This document shows positions 31,357-44,851 of a stretch of DNA of 64,000 nt, piece after piece (within the stretch, counting starts at the first letter, position 1; the number at the start of each line of letters is the position of its first letter). The notes below the pieces were generated by a model. It saw only the letters and a program-made list of their open reading frames with translations, searched no databases and was not told the DNA's origin. This stretch comes from Larix kaempferi (taxonomy: Eukaryota; Streptophyta; Pinopsida; Pinales; Pinaceae), in the NCBI GenBank assembly GCA_027924585.1, contig BSBM01001663.1, positions 62,001 to 126,000 on the forward strand. Reading direction: 5' to 3'. The translations under genes were made by a program, and so were the position numbers.

Positions 31357-34300
31357 ATGGGAAGTAAGAGAAACCGCCTAAGAAAAAGTGATCGTAAACG
31401 TGATGATGATGCTCATAGGGAAAAACAAAAACTCAGATATCATGCCAAAAAAGCAAGGGTTGCAGAAACAAAAGAGACAATTATTGAAGATATAAATACA
31501 AATTTACATGATAATGTTGATAAAATGGAAATTGAAAATAGAGTACAAGAAGAACAAATTGAGTTGAAGAGACCATTGTTGAAGATGTAAATAGTGATTT
31601 ACATGCTAATGTTGATGAAGTCAATATTGAAGATCAAGTTCAAGATCTAGAATTTGGACCTGGTATGTATATATCATATATTTTTCAAATTCATTTTTTA
31701 TAATGAATTGTATTTTTGGATATATGTTAACTTAAATTTAACTTGATGTATAGGTACTTCACCATTGATGATGAAATGTTAGAAGACATTGATTGCGACA
31801 AATATGGAGAAAAAATAGCCATACATGTTGCACAATATCATGCTACGCAAATGTATGATGATATTCTCAAAGACTATTCAATAGAAGGATGAACGCAAAT
31901 TTTGAGATGTTTATTAGTGTCCAAGAAGTTAAAAGGTGCTACGACATTATTGGGTATTCACAAGGTGACAAAAGAGTTGAAATTGAAACATAATGTGATA
32001 GAGAATCTAAGTGATGCAATAAAAAAATTTGAAAAATCCAGGAAAAAAGATACCAAAGTTGCACGTAGAGCAAATTAGACAGTAATTATTTCAACTAGTA
32101 TTAGACAAAATCGTTTGACAACACAATTAGAAAAAAATAGGAACCTCAAGTTAGACATTATACAAACATAACAAATTCAGAATGCAAATATATGACAATG
32201 ATGAACTTGCTTGTTGGGCAATTATTTGTAGACAAACTTACAAAGATAGAATCGGAGAAGGTGTTAAAGGTATTGTACATAAATATTGGTTGGCACATGC
32301 TCGAGTTTCACCAAGTTCAAGGGATGTGATATGACAAAAGGTATCATGAAATGTATATGAAATCCATCCAAAACATATAATGGAAATGACTCAAGTACAA
32401 TTGTTCAATAAATTCAAGGAGGATCATCGTGGAATTAATATGTCAATCACTACATTTCCGCAACAAAAACCATGGTATGTTAGACCTATTACTATACGAG
32501 ACACATGTTGTTGCCATTATCATGTGCAATTTGAATTATATTACGACGCATTTCTTGAATTTGGTAAAATGTTTTGGAAAAATTCACCACCTCCGCCCAC
32601 AATACATGAATTCATATCTCAAATTCTATGTGAGAGAGATCACGATGAAGTATTTATAATAAAAAATGTGTCAATGGAAAACATTGTCATCGTTGTGGAA
32701 ATCTGGTTTTATTCCGCAATAAATATCCTATTGATAATGATCAGTCGCTATCAAATGTAACCGTTGATTGGAGAAGATACGAATACAACAGTTATGCTAC
32801 AAGTTATAGTTATGCACATTTCAAACGAATTGATTTGTGAGAAGATAAAATATGTGTGACAGATTTTCGAAGAAATTTGAAAGTGAAATTTATAAATACA
32901 CCAAGCATTCACATAGTGCATGGTGGCAAGACCTTCAATTCAAGCAATCTTGTGAAATTTTTTAACCCGAAACAATTTTGTTTGTGGTTGATTTTGCAGA
33001 AAACTACACATTTGCTGCACAAAAAGAGATACAAAGTGAATCCTATCATTCTGACCAAGTTTCAATATTTGTCCATGTTCTATATAGACACTCTTAATAG
33101 GATGTTGATGGCATTGAAAGCACGTGTGACAATCGAGATGTGATTAAAGAATATCACTTTTATATCAGCTATGATCGTACACATGATACACATTTTGTTC
33201 AACATTGTATTGAAAATATTTTCTATGATTCACTAAAAAGACGTGAAGTTAAATTCAATGAACATTGGATATGGTCGGATGGATGTGAGGGACAATTTAA
33301 ATCTTCACAATCATTTTTTTGGTTATGTCTACTTCACAAAGCATCAAACATTAAACATTGCTGGAATTTCTTTGAAACTGGACATGGAAAAGGTGAACAT
33401 GATGGTGTAGGAGCATGCGTAAAAAGAGCACTTCGAAGATGGAAAATGAACCATTATTCTGCACGATTCCATTCAGTTGTAGAGGTTGTCCAATGGTGTA
33501 AATTACATCTAAGCCATGATTATAATCAACAATCAAAAGATGTGCGCAGGTATGTACACGATTTTTTTAATTTATATTAATTGTCAATTTAAAAAATGTT
33601 ATTTGCAAGCCTATCATTTAAGTATATGTACACTGACATTAAAAGTTGTCCTTTGTGATTTATCATTTATTATGTAGGTTCTTTTGGCTTATTGGAATAT
33701 AAGATATAGATAAATCAATTCCATATGAGGCTAGCACCATACATGGGACTAGAGATTTACACTCTATTCAAACAAAATCCTTTCAAAACGTGTTTGCATT
33801 TGACAGTAGAAAGCAATCATATTTTTGTCATATTTGCACTAAAAATGTTGAGTCTACAGAAGTTTGTGAAAACATAATAAACAACTACGTAAAACATTGA
33901 AAACACACAGAAATTAATCCAAAGGGAAAAATGCCACTAGCAAGCTTAGAAGAATTAGAATCAGAAGAAATAGCAATATCATCTGATGGCAATAGAATTT
34001 CAGATCTTGTTAGATAAGGTAATGAACTTACAACTTCTTTGTTGATTGTTCATTGTTGTCCATCACCTTATGTGTATAGTCAATTTAATTGATTTAAAAA
34101 CCCTGATGCCAATTGTAATTTGCACAGGAAATGTTTTTGCTATGATTGCACCTTTAGACAACAACGAAAAGGTGAAATATTATTTGATGCGATGCACTGA
34201 AGGAAAGATGAAGTTATTGGAGGACTACGATGACAAAGGATTTACATACGAGAGAGGATCCATCATTTTAAAAGGTTAATTTTTTCAGTAGACCCATATG

Positions 34301-34495
34301 ACTAAAAATTATGTCTACTTTCAGGATTATAAACCTGATGTTATATGTTGTCAATATAGTCATTTAGTATGTGCATATCGAATAAAATTGGTACAAGTTC
34401 CATCGAAAAAAAAATTAAAAACTATAAAATGGAAACTGTCCAAATATGACCATGATTGGATAATTGAGGACGACATTCCATTGCGATGTTTTTAA
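31357..34495 (+). pseudogene. DDE-like transposase, SDG/HGKG type, multi-exon and decayed
   Basis: It starts MGSKRNRLRKSDRKRDDDAH (31357). Later landmarks are: KPWYVRPITIRDTCCCHYH (about 32470); a zinc knuckle CVNGKHCHRCG (32667-32699); VDFAENYTFAAQKEIQSE with an Asp codon at 32990; IWSDGCEGQFKS with Asp at 33278; FFETGHGKGEHDGVGACVKR with Glu at 33395; then after a probable intron (33551-33678) PYEASTIHGTRDLHSI; and a tail ending WIIEDDIPLRCF. From memory, D...SDG..Q(Y/F)K...HGK...DG proteins form a widespread eukaryotic transposase-like group, also seen in animals; I cannot name the superfamily. A likely intron at 31662-31753 ends TAG. At least six in-frame stops and several frame changes make it inactive. 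It converges with the minus-strand gene. Confidence 0.65.
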
Positions 34496-35374
34496 CTATA
34501 TCAAAAATGAATTGATCGATGTTTTTGTGCATGTCAAATGTTGTGTACAATATATTTTTTTCTTTGAACTATGACTATGATCTTGAATGGAAACTAGAAT
34601 AAGAGTTTAAATGATTGTATTTTAGCATGTTGAAATCAATTCGATAATTATTTGGTAATGAGAACTTTAATAAAAGTTGGAAAAAGTTGAAAAATGTTAT
34701 ATTTCAGCTATATGGAATGTTGAATACAAATGTTATATTTCAGTTAATTGATTCCATTATACTGAGGGATCTATCCATTATTTAAGTATGTGAAGAAAAT
34801 CCTAAATTGGAATCCTTATCAATTTTGATATGTAATTGTATAGTTAAAACCATTTGATCTTGATTGAATTTGAAGAATTTTAGGGTAATATGTGTTGTCT
34901 TTAATGTGTAATTTCATCTTAAAGTATGTCTAAAGTTCTTTATTCGGGTCCCCATATGTCTATTAGACCACTTAGGGGATGAGATAACGGATGTGGTTGT
35001 CCCCACACTTCACCCCGAATCTTTACTTTTGACTTAATGATGTCAGTGAGGAATCACTGGGAAACCGGCTAGATTTTGTATTAATATGATCCATTTCATG
35101 CTTCGCTAATGCATTTAATAATGGGAAATTACTATTCTTGATCCATTAGATGGGTTGATCCATTAGTGGATTTCTGGTGGGTTGAACAATTCATATAAAT
35201 ATGATCCATGAGTTTTTTAGCACTTTGCTAACCTATGGTTTTTAAATAAATGATACATGCACAAGGATAATATCACTTGTGTAAATAGAATTTAGTTCCA
35301 TTTGATATAGATTATATGAAGATCTGATTTTATATGATGATGAAATTGAACATAAATAGTTAAGTTCACATAAC
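34496..35374. other. Non-coding spacer in the DNA transposon
   Basis: AT-rich sequence between the transposase end and the foldback. An AATAAAAG near 34668 could serve as poly(A) signal for the transposase transcript. Nothing else is recognised. Confidence 0.35.
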
Positions 35375-35610
35375 TGAAATCATGGCAAATGGAGATAACG
35401 ATTATTTGATTTTTAATCACAAACAAGGATTCCAGGATTGTGAAGCTTATGCTAGATTAGAGCAATGGTTATTTACAACAAAGCAATGAAAATTCATCAA
35501 ATTTTTGTCTAAAATCATTGCTCTAATTTAGCATAAGCTTCATAATCTTGGAATCCTTGCTTATGATTAAAAAACAAAAAATCGTTAAATCCTCATTTGC
35601 CATGATTTCA
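35375..35610. repeat. Foldback: 93/95-bp inverted repeat with 48-bp loop
   Basis: The left arm 35375-35467 (TGAAATCATGGCAAATGGAG...TTAGAGCAATG) is complementary to 35516-35610 (CATTGCTCTAATTTAGCAT...CATGATTTCA) with scattered mismatches and small indels. It could be a MITE-like foldback or a source of hairpin small RNAs. The right arm ends four bases before the solo LTR, as if the LTR inserted at the hairpin base. Confidence 0.8.
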
Positions 35611-35614
35611 ACAG

Positions 35615-37454
35615 TGTAAGACCCCTCATTTAGGGTCCCCTTTGAAATGAACCTGAAACTTTAACAACTTCATACAAACAAATTAGCCATCATAGTTATT
35701 GGAAAAATAAAATAAAAAGCGTGAATAACTTAACAAAAATAAGCAAAACCTTAACCTGTCAACCCGATCCAGTTAGTCCATTGTCGCCTTCTTCTTCCGT
35801 AGGATCCCTCCAGCAAAGCTCGTATAACCATTGGCGAAGCAACCGTTAGCTTCGCCACCCAACCATAGGCTCATGCTTTCAGTCGCATGGCCTCCCCCGA
35901 GCTTTGGGTCGTAGAGCTCACACAAGTATTTCAGAAATTCAGCTTGGGCTTCCCTTCCCACCAGGATTTCTAAGCCAAACCCTTAGATAGCAGCAAGTCT
36001 TTGAGGCATTCGAAAATTACGACAATCGTCCAAATTATGGGCCCTTTACCCATTCCCCAAGCCTTCCTTATAAAGGAAAATCTCATGCGACACATGTCGC
36101 TTCATGCATAATTACATATTTTTAATTAATTGTTTAATTAAAACACTCACCCATCCAAGTGTTAGTTTCTCTGGGAAGTGCACCAACACCCCTAAGTTTG
36201 CTCTAGTTTGTCCCCCAGATATTTTAATTAACTCCTAGCTTTTAGTTGACTAGGTGTCTAATTTTAGGATTCTATTTTGCTCCTAAATAATGATTTCTAT
36301 TATTTTAAATGCTCAACAAAAATAACTATTCATGTGCAAATGCCTAAATTATTTTTATGCATTTGCTAAGCAATAATCTAGAGTTATTCTCATAAGTTTT
36401 TATGCAGTTAAATTTAACAATCAAACTCACTAGGATCACGGTGCCGCGCCGTTGGGATCCTAGTTCCTTAATTTTAATTCCCTGACATGGCACCACTCCG
36501 TCGGGTCCAGTCATCCATGGTTTCCATTCCTTGGCATGGTACCGCATCGTTGGGTCCTTGCGTCCATTCTTTCCATTCTCGACAGGGTACCACATCGTCG
36601 GGCCCTTCTGCCACCATCTTTCCGTTTTGAATTGCGGGAACTCTTGTAGGGATTTTAGGAATCGTTACCATCCATCCTCCGTCTACATGCTATCTAGGGA
36701 CTAATGGCGCTGAGGAGTGAGTCCGTTCTCACTGCGCGCCCCTCAACTCATACGTGACCAGCTCCGTTGTGGCCCACCTCGTACGCTTTCACGCATTCCT
36801 CTTGAGCAAGCGGATCAGTGCTTATCTGCTCATGCATGGTATTCTTGTCGGAAGTCGACATCGTCGTCGCTCCCCCTGTGTGTGATTTACTCATACTCTA
36901 CGACCCTTCATATTCCTTTGTGTGTCCGTTGGTGAACCGTTTCACCTGTCGCTACACACATTTCTCACAAACGTAAATTAGTAGCACTGTCCTCAATAAT
37001 CACAATTTGGTTTATAAATCTGTTGCTTCATTAAGCATCTATAATTTACTTAATCATTACTCTTTCGTCTAATCACATAATCAATTGCACAGCTAATCGT
37101 TAAGCATCATTCATATGTACAGTTTTCATATCAGAGTTAATCATTAAACAACATGAAATTGTCCATTCACAATAACTACCCAAATGCACATATATCAATC
37201 AATCGTAATCATAAATACACTCAAAATAAAATCATAGGGTTATTTTATTAATGTTTCAAATAGTCAGGTGACTCAGCAGGTGCCCTCAATGTCTATAGTA
37301 GTCTAGGGGCACTACAGTAAAGTAATAGTTTCTATAACTGTCATTCAAGCATTTTCAAAGTAAATTCGAATGGTTCGTGTTTTACTTAGCCGGTTCATTT
37401 CAAAACTAGTATCTCATTATTCTAAACAGTTGAGGTACCGAGGCGGGCATTACA
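35615..37454 (+). mobile_element. Solo LTR, 1.84 kb
   Basis: Begins TGTAAGACCCCTCATTTAGG and ends GAGGCGGGCATTACA, with TG...CA ends. The flanking pentamers AACAG and AACAA match at four of five positions. It contains repeated GGTACC(G/A)CATCGT(T/C)GGG blocks near 36.43-36.60 kb and a GC-rich patch at 36.66-36.95 kb. Its orientation is inferred from the TGTAAGACCCC start and is not certain. No second copy or interior is present. Confidence 0.55.
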
Positions 37455-38500
37455 AACAACATCTATAGTTCACCAACTAACAAAAGTACGGTACGTGAAC
37501 ATTGAACATATAAATCATTAGTTAAAAATTGAAAGTATGAATAATTTATATAAGATTCAAGTTTATTGTTGAAACCAAGATCATATATTTTACTAAATTT
37601 TATTTACATCTCAACACTGAAAATATTTTACATCTGCACTCATAGATTTTTATATCTGCACTCAAAAAAGTCTATACTACAAAAAATCTGCACTCAAGGA
37701 TTAAATCCTGCAGGTCTTAAAATTTAAAACTTTAGATTGCACCTATCAAAACTTAAGGCTAGCATATACTAAAATTCAATAAAAAAAAGCTTCAGGAGTG
37801 CAAACTATTCTCTAAAAAATATATTTTAAAACCATTTCAAGATTGAACATACATTGAACATATGAATCATTAGTTAAAAATTGAAAGCATATGCAAACTA
37901 TATCAAGTTTCTCTAAAAAATATATTTTAAAGCCATTTCAAGATTTGAACATACATTGAACATATGAATCATTAGTTAAAACTTGAAAGCATAAATCATT
38001 TATATAAAATTCAAGTTATCATTTATATGAAATTCAAATTTATTGTTGAAACCAAGATCATATATTAAAAGACAACCAAGAGGGTTCAAACTTTCACTAA
38101 ATTTTATTTACATCTCTACATTGAAAATATTTTACATCTGCACTCATATATTTTTACATCTGCACTCAAAATTTCAAATATATTATTCTTAAAATAAAGT
38201 AGTTTAAACATTAAAATATGTATACTAATATATTTTAAAACCATTTCAAGATTGAACATATATTCATGAACATCATGCAAAATCATATTCTAAGCATTTA
38301 CCACACAAAGTATGCTATGTAATTAGCCCAAAAAAAAGTTAAATCATTCAAAGCAAGTACAAAATATATGCCAAGATCAATGTACATGTATATAATCCAA
38401 AAAAAGGTTCCTGAACATGTGAGTTCAATGTACATATATAATCCCAAATATAAAGTTCCTAGATGTCCAAAACAACTACATCATATGTATCAACATGGAG
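37455..38500. repeat. Interspersed direct repeats in the DNA transposon
   Basis: The block TTGAACATA-TGAATCATTAGTTAAAA(A/C)TTGAAAG recurs near 37505, 37856 and 37961. The block ATTTTACATCTGCACTCA recurs near 37628 and 38131, with shorter variants nearby. These segmental duplications are AT-rich and lie downstream of the minus-strand gene. No coding signal is seen. Confidence 0.6.
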
Positions 38501-38548
38501 ATGTATGCAATATGGTAGTATGAAAAAACAAAAAAAGACCACTATAAA

Positions 38549-40875
38549 TCATTCTCTGAATGAAAGTCCACCATTATCATCCACCGGGGTCTTCCCTTTG
38601 CCTCGAAGAGACCCAACCTGCAACATGCATAAAAACAAATTGTGAATTCTCATAAATTATTCAAACAATTAGGAACTAAATTTGAAAAACAAAATATTAA
38701 ACTTATAAAAAAATTAAAAGAATAGTTCAATTATTAACAAAATTACCTCAGTACCTCTGAATGAAAGTTCACCACTATCATCCACTGGGTTCTTCCCTGT
38801 GCCTCGAAGAGACCCAACCTGGAACATGTATAAAAGCAAATTATGAATCTCATAAATTATTCAAAAAATTAGGAACTAAATTCAAAAAACAAAATATTAA
38901 ACTTATAAATTTTTTTTGAAAAGAATAGTTCAATTATTAACAAAATTACCTCAGTGCTAATATCCACGTCCATCAAAGAACCTATATCCTCACCACCAAT
39001 TTCCATATGTTCTCGTGTTCCCTAAAATTTAAATTTTGTTAATAAATAAAACATTGTGCAAGCAAAATAAACTCAAATTAAACAATTCACTTAAAACCAA
39101 AACAAAAAAATTAAAATCATGAGCTCACAAGAGATGGAAAATTATCAAAAAAGTTGGAATCTAAATGAACTTGCATGGATAAGTCACATTAACAATAAGA
39201 TACATAGATAAATTAAAATTAAAAAAAAACATACAATATCTTTCAAACATAAATAGAAATATGTAAATAAGAAATATATCTCTCCTAGATGCTCTTCTAC
39301 ATTTTCACTAGTGGAGAATCGAAAATTATGTTCATTCAACATTCTAGAAAATTGCAACCAATAAACATTTATGTAATGTATTTATTACTATACATCAAAA
39401 AAGACATAATGTCATTATAGATATAATGTAACAAAAAGTTCAATTCAAAATGAATAAAATAATTAAATAGATTGTATGTACATAAACTTGACAGAACTCT
39501 CCTATACTGGATGTGTCATTGGATAGGACATCTGAAGTTGTATCACGACAAACCTTACCATAAGCCCTGAGATCTTCAATGATCATTCCATCTACCTCTT
39601 CATTCGTTTTGTAAACAAACTTTTGATGAATTGTGGCTCGAGCCCTCTCTCTAACCAATCCCACATCAACACCTACAAATGCCGACATTAAACCTTCGGC
39701 AACATAATCCCTAGCAGTTGTCCCAAGTTGGGATGTGGGCTCCATATCCAATTTTAATGCCACAATCCTAGGTGGATGAGATATCTGGGGTGGAGGTCGA
39801 ATCATTGAGGGATCTCTAAGAGCACCTTTTTGATCGTATATTCACCCCTTTCCAACTCCATAAAAGTCAGAATGAAGATTGGTATAGTCTAGATTCATAT
39901 TTGAAAAAAACTCCGCATTAAAAAATCTGGCAAAATAATTAGGAACCTCGTCATTCCATGGAAATCGACCATAGGCTACAAGGAACCAATCATATATTAG
40001 ATGTGCAAGTTCAGGATGCTTGAAATATTGCACTTTCAACATTTTTCACTTTAGTCCTTTGAAATAAAACATTGAATTGGCCTGTTCTCTGGTCACTCTC
40101 TCCTTCACAACCTCCCACTTGTCCGGACCCATCACTTGTTCCCTTCACCTCCACATCAATTCAACAAAACCATTCGTAGTTGGTCTGAGATCCTCATATG
40201 CCTCAATGATTTTTTGGAATGATTGCAAAACAATATCTAGACTTTCTCTGCTCTCTGGAGGGAGATCCAAACTAGAAAGATCATTTTGCAACTTGTCATA
40301 GTGGGATCTACAACTTTCAAGGGTCATTTTTTGAACACCACCTTCCCATGGAAGATCATCGGGTAAATCAGGATAAGTTGTTATGGGTGTACGACCCACA
40401 TCTAATTCAACATATGTCGTCCTTGCTTGACCTCTGCTCCTTTGTGTAGAATTGCGAGGCTCTTGCGAAACTTGCTCTACGCTCACATTGGGTTCAGCTT
40501 CTATCCTCCTTGCTCGATTTTCGTCCCTCTCTGTAGAGTTACGAGCCTCTTTGGAACCTTGCTCTGCTTCATGCACAAACATAGTTGAAATTAAACATGT
40601 ACAAACTTTTTGAACACGCACAAAATTACAATTGTTACATGTATTAAGACATAAATGTTCATACCAACAGAAGGTCAAGATCGACATTCTCCCACAGAAG
40701 ATACAAGGGAATCATCTATACCCATTTGGCTTTGCCGATGATCAGATGAATGTGAACTATACAATAAGCTTGAATCCTAAGGTGAAGCCGGAAACCTTTG
40801 ATCATCAGTCGAGACACCTATTCCTGATGACCGTGACCTCCTACGCTTTTGCCTCGAAGACTCCTCTCTTTCCAT
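38549..40875 (-). pseudogene. Unknown spliced gene, second gene of the DNA transposon
   Basis: The N-terminal frame from 40875 (MEREESSRQKRRRSRSSGIG) is basic and serine-rich with a stop. A long frame, about 40570-39440, is uninterrupted except for three stops (near 40145, 40043 and 39842), all in one phase. It includes two related EARNSTERDENRAR / EPRNSTQRSRGQAR blocks, SLDLPPESRESLDIVLQSF, and HLIYDWFLVAYGRFPWNDE. At the 3' end are exons 38950-39021 and 38747-38818 (72 bp each, AG/GT borders, phase 0) and a terminal exon 38549-38617 ending in TGA; the last two are tandem duplicates. No domain is recognised. It may encode a partner protein of the transposase or a captured host gene. Confidence 0.55.
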
Positions 40876-40940
40876 TTGATATGATATCTACATTTACACA
40901 ACTATCAACTGATAACATATTCACATTCTACATGTTTTGA

Positions 40941-43855
40941 TATTTTAACATTCCAAACATTTAACCTAATCTCCCAAAAAAAGATATTATGTTCTATAAG
41001 ACAAAATAAAGATTGTAAGTGTTGTTATGATCAATTGTAATTTTGACCATCCAACCATTATAGGTACAACACCCATGTCAAGGAGAGTTCTTTTATAATG
41101 GTTTTATTTAATACATTTAATTTAACCTACATTATTTATTATTAATCCAGACAATCAACATACAAGCTGACGGATAAATAGGATCCATCTATGGTTTGTT
41201 AGACACCTCTAAAATTCTACCTAGCGCGATTGCTTTCTAATGGATACGAGCTCAATACTTGATAGTTTCTAATGAAATGGTAATGCATAAAGGTTTTAAG
41301 ACCTAGCTGATAAAGAAACTAAGTTGATCATGGTTAAAAGAAAACGTTGATGCATAGTTTAATAGATCTATGTTGTTCACATCCTTATGAATCTGCCTAT
41401 TGAAATTTAATTATAGACCAAACCTTAGTATTAGGTGAATGAGAGCTTCCTATGTACAATTTGTATACATTTAGGATTCTTTAATAGTTGTTGACCTTGA
41501 TAATAAAAAATAATATTAGCGGGTTGGTATGGTCTACATTGGACTTTTGTAAATAGAGCCATGGGAGAGTTGCGATTTTTGGGCATGTTTAATATATCAA
41601 ATTTTAATCTCTATAGCATGTTGCTCCAGAAAGTACTTAGTATTATGGGTATGTTACAATCTCGGTAACACTTCTGCATTAGATGGTGGAATGTTTTGAG
41701 AGGCTTTGAGAAAGCGGGAAGAATTATGGTAACAATGGTGTGGCAGAATGTAACTCTATATTTTTGAGGTCACCCACACAACACAGAGGGAAGGCAAGTT
41801 CATGAACTCACCCTTATTTGGTTTCGTACGTGATCTTATACTATTAATATAGGTGCTGTAAGATCAATGTTCATACTAGTTCTATTATGAATATAAAATA
41901 CCATCGTAATCAATACAAGCATGTAGTACAAGTTGTTCACTAATCAATGAGACTTGTTAGGCTAAGTAATAACCAGTATAAACAATATCATATAGAATTA
42001 CTGTCATTGGTTTATAGTAATCAATGAAGATGCTTAATGTCATACGATTAATGTATATTGAGAGTGTATCAGCACAGTGTATTCCCCTAATTATCACACA
42101 TAAGATAATATGGGCAATGACTGCGGTATAACATGTAAAGTTGGAGTCCATTGCTTCAACTCTTATAACCATTGTAATCATAAGTACTAGTAAATAGTTG
42201 TCGAGTAACATAGGGTTTAGATTAATACTACAACTCATTGAATATGCAGCTTGCTTATGTCTAACCTTTAAGTGATATCAGTGTTAAAGCTTGACCAAGC
42301 TATCAGTGTTCATAAGTTAAAACATCTCTCACTTATTCTACAGGATTGATAGTAAGCTAGTGTATTCTCTAATTCCATATAGGCTTATTAGTTAATGAAC
42401 AGTTCATGAACAGTTAATGAACGGTTCATGAACTTATCATACAATTTATTAACTGATCAAACATATCATGAACTGATCATACAGTTCATGAACAATTCAT
42501 GAACTGATCATACAGTTGAGTTCATGAACAGAGTTCAACAAAGCCCTTCAGTTTTATAATAAGTTGCGGAATAAAGAAAAGAGCAAGGTCAACCTTAGCA
42601 GCTAAAAATTGTATAAAAGCAATTACAAAGTAGAGTATAGGGTTGGTTAATTGATAATTGAGTTTGTTCTTACTATCGTATTTTGTTGGGTATGTTTGCA
42701 ACCTTATTGTAAGCTGTAACTATAGGAAATATGATGAATGAAAGATAATCTTTTTCCCTCCTTTAAACTTTGGTATGAATACGTCTAATGTTATAGCTTG
42801 ATTGCAAGTTTTAATATATGTTAGATCCGTTATGTTATACAAGTTGCCTGTTATCCATTAATGTGTAATCAGAATATGGGTTAGAATGTTTATATTTTTA
42901 GCTATTATAATGGTTCTCTACCTCGCTATTCTAAGTGAAAAAAATTAGTGGTTATAAAATTTTTAAAATAAAAATTTGAAAACTATAAATAAAAAGTAAT
43001 AAAAATTATACACTATAAAAAAAACTAATATACAAATCTTAAAGATAAGAAAAAGGATTATGTTCATGAACAGAGTTCATGAAAGAGTAGAACTCAATTC
43101 ATGAACATATAGTATTGGCACTACCTTCCAATGTCATGCATTCAACATAACATATAATATTAATAAAGTATTTCTCTATTTTCCAATGTCATATCATTCA
43201 ACAGAACATGTGGTATTAATAAAGTATTTCAACTTAAAACTATTGATATAATTCTTAAGCACTTTACTCTACCTCCTTTTCATCTATTGAACTCATATTT
43301 CATATTTTGACATATATTTTAATATACAATTAAAAGATACATATATATGATTAGATTATCTCTAACCATCCTTCCACACTAATCTTGCAACTAACTTATT
43401 AAAGACATGAGAATGATGCACTCATAATTCTTTTCAACTAATCATAATTATAATAATCCCACTAATTAATCATTGCCAACATATGTCGAAACAAACATAT
43501 CTTAGCTATAATTTATATGTTGGAATATGCTTGCATTCAGTTCTCAGTTATTAGTATCGCATTTATGTATACATATTCTATTTGTTACTTCACCACTTTT
43601 AATGCATTTATGTATCGTATAATTGGGTTTCAATCCTCAGTTAGTATGTCATATCCTACTTCATCATTTTACCAAATGTAGGGATCATCATGAACTTTGT
43701 TCTTGAACTCTTAATTTTTAATGCTTTAACCAATACCAATGCATGTTTTTTTAATTTAATAACCAATACCTATGTATGATTTTTTTTTAAATTTTTAAAT
43801 AGTTATTAGCTAACGAATTGTACAAATTATAATGAATTTTATAAGTTCTAGTTTA
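40941..43855. other. Non-coding region of the DNA transposon, AT-rich
   Basis: Nearly 3 kb with no recognisable gene. The only structured part is the GTTCATGAAC cluster. Short frames of up to 93 codons on the minus strand show no family resemblance. Confidence 0.4.
42402..42529. repeat. Cluster of GTTCATGAAC palindromes
   Basis: The perfect 10-bp palindrome GTTCATGAAC occurs at 42402, 42424, 42484 and 42520, and again at 43062, with ATTCATGAAC and related variants between them. Clustered palindromes in a transposon arm could be transposase-binding sites. Confidence 0.7.
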
Positions 43856-44029
43856 ACACTTACTGATTAAGCGAATCCGGGTGCTGAACGCCTGCTAAAG
43901 AAACGAAGCCGAATGCCTGCCGAAGAAGCGCAACCGAACACCAGCCTCCTGCAAACAACAAAAATGATTAAAATATGAAAAAAAAAACTAACTAAAGAGG
44001 GGTGACGAACTAACAATAAAAAACTTACC

Positions 44030-44450
44030 TAGCAGCACAACACAGCGGGAAGACATCGGGGTGGCGAACTACATCAAACAAGCAGCACAACACGACGGGG
44101 TGACAAAATACACCGAACTAGCAGCACAACATGGCGGGAGGACATGGGTGACTAACTACACCGAACTAGCAACATAGCACGACGAGAGAACATGGGTGAC
44201 GAAATACACCGAACTAGCACCACAGCACGACAGGAGGAAAGGGGTGACGAACTACACAGAACTAGCAGCACAACACGGCGGGAAGGCGACAACAGCAGTG
44301 CAAGATCTGGGTCAACGAAGCAGGTGGGGTCCGAGTCAACAAAATAGGCAGGGTCCGGGTCGACGAAGCAGGTGGGGTCCGAGTCAACAAAATAGGCAGG
44401 GTCCGGGTCGACGAAGCAAGCGGGGTCCGGGTTCACGCAGCAAGGAGACA
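44030..44450. repeat. GC-rich minisatellites near the right end of the transposon
   Basis: Units of about 57 bp built around ACTACACCGAACTAGCAGCA fill 44.03-44.28 kb. Units of 48 bp (GGGTCCGGGTCGACGAAGCA) fill 44.31-44.43 kb. Base composition differs sharply from the AT-rich surroundings. Repetitive frames on both strands (for example VDPDPAYFVDSDPTCF on the minus strand) follow from the 48-bp period. Confidence 0.8.
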
Positions 44451-44524
44451 TCAGGGGCCTACAAACTATGTTCAGCGGAAAAATGAAAATGGCTAGCCGC
44501 AACCGACCTTATATGCAGAGCAGG

Positions 44525-44820
44525 AATCCGACCGAATATTTATTCGGCCAAATAATTGTTTTGCCGAATAATTATTCGGCCGAATAATCATTCGGCCGAA
44601 TAATCATTCAGCCGAATAAAAAAAATAAAACATCGGACAATTTTTCCGTTCGGCACTGCCTCGTACGCAAATCTAGGTTCACCATTACTTTTAACGATGA
44701 ACCGAGAATGTTTATTCGACCGAATAAAATTGAAGTTATTCGGCCAAATAACAATATTTATTCAGTTGAATAACATAATTTATTCGGTCGAACAAATATT
44801 GTTATTTGGCCGAATAACTT
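44525..44820. repeat. Array of ATTCGGCCGAAT palindromes
   Basis: Exact TTCGGCCGAA occurs at 44575 and 44591, with many one-base variants (ATTCGGCCAAATAA, ATTCAGCCGAAT, ATTCGGTCGAA) across 300 bp next to the right inverted repeat. Two exact copies near the left end (30082 and 30135) link both ends. Confidence 0.75.
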
Positions 44821-44851
44821 CCGCTATGATTCTGAATCGCCTAATTCTCAC

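Noticed and set aside
44152-44502. 116-codon minus-strand frame with VDPDPAYFVDSD repeats, and a plus-strand counterpart
   Set aside because: A 48-bp minisatellite period, a multiple of three, keeps frames open on both strands. No start context or splice support.
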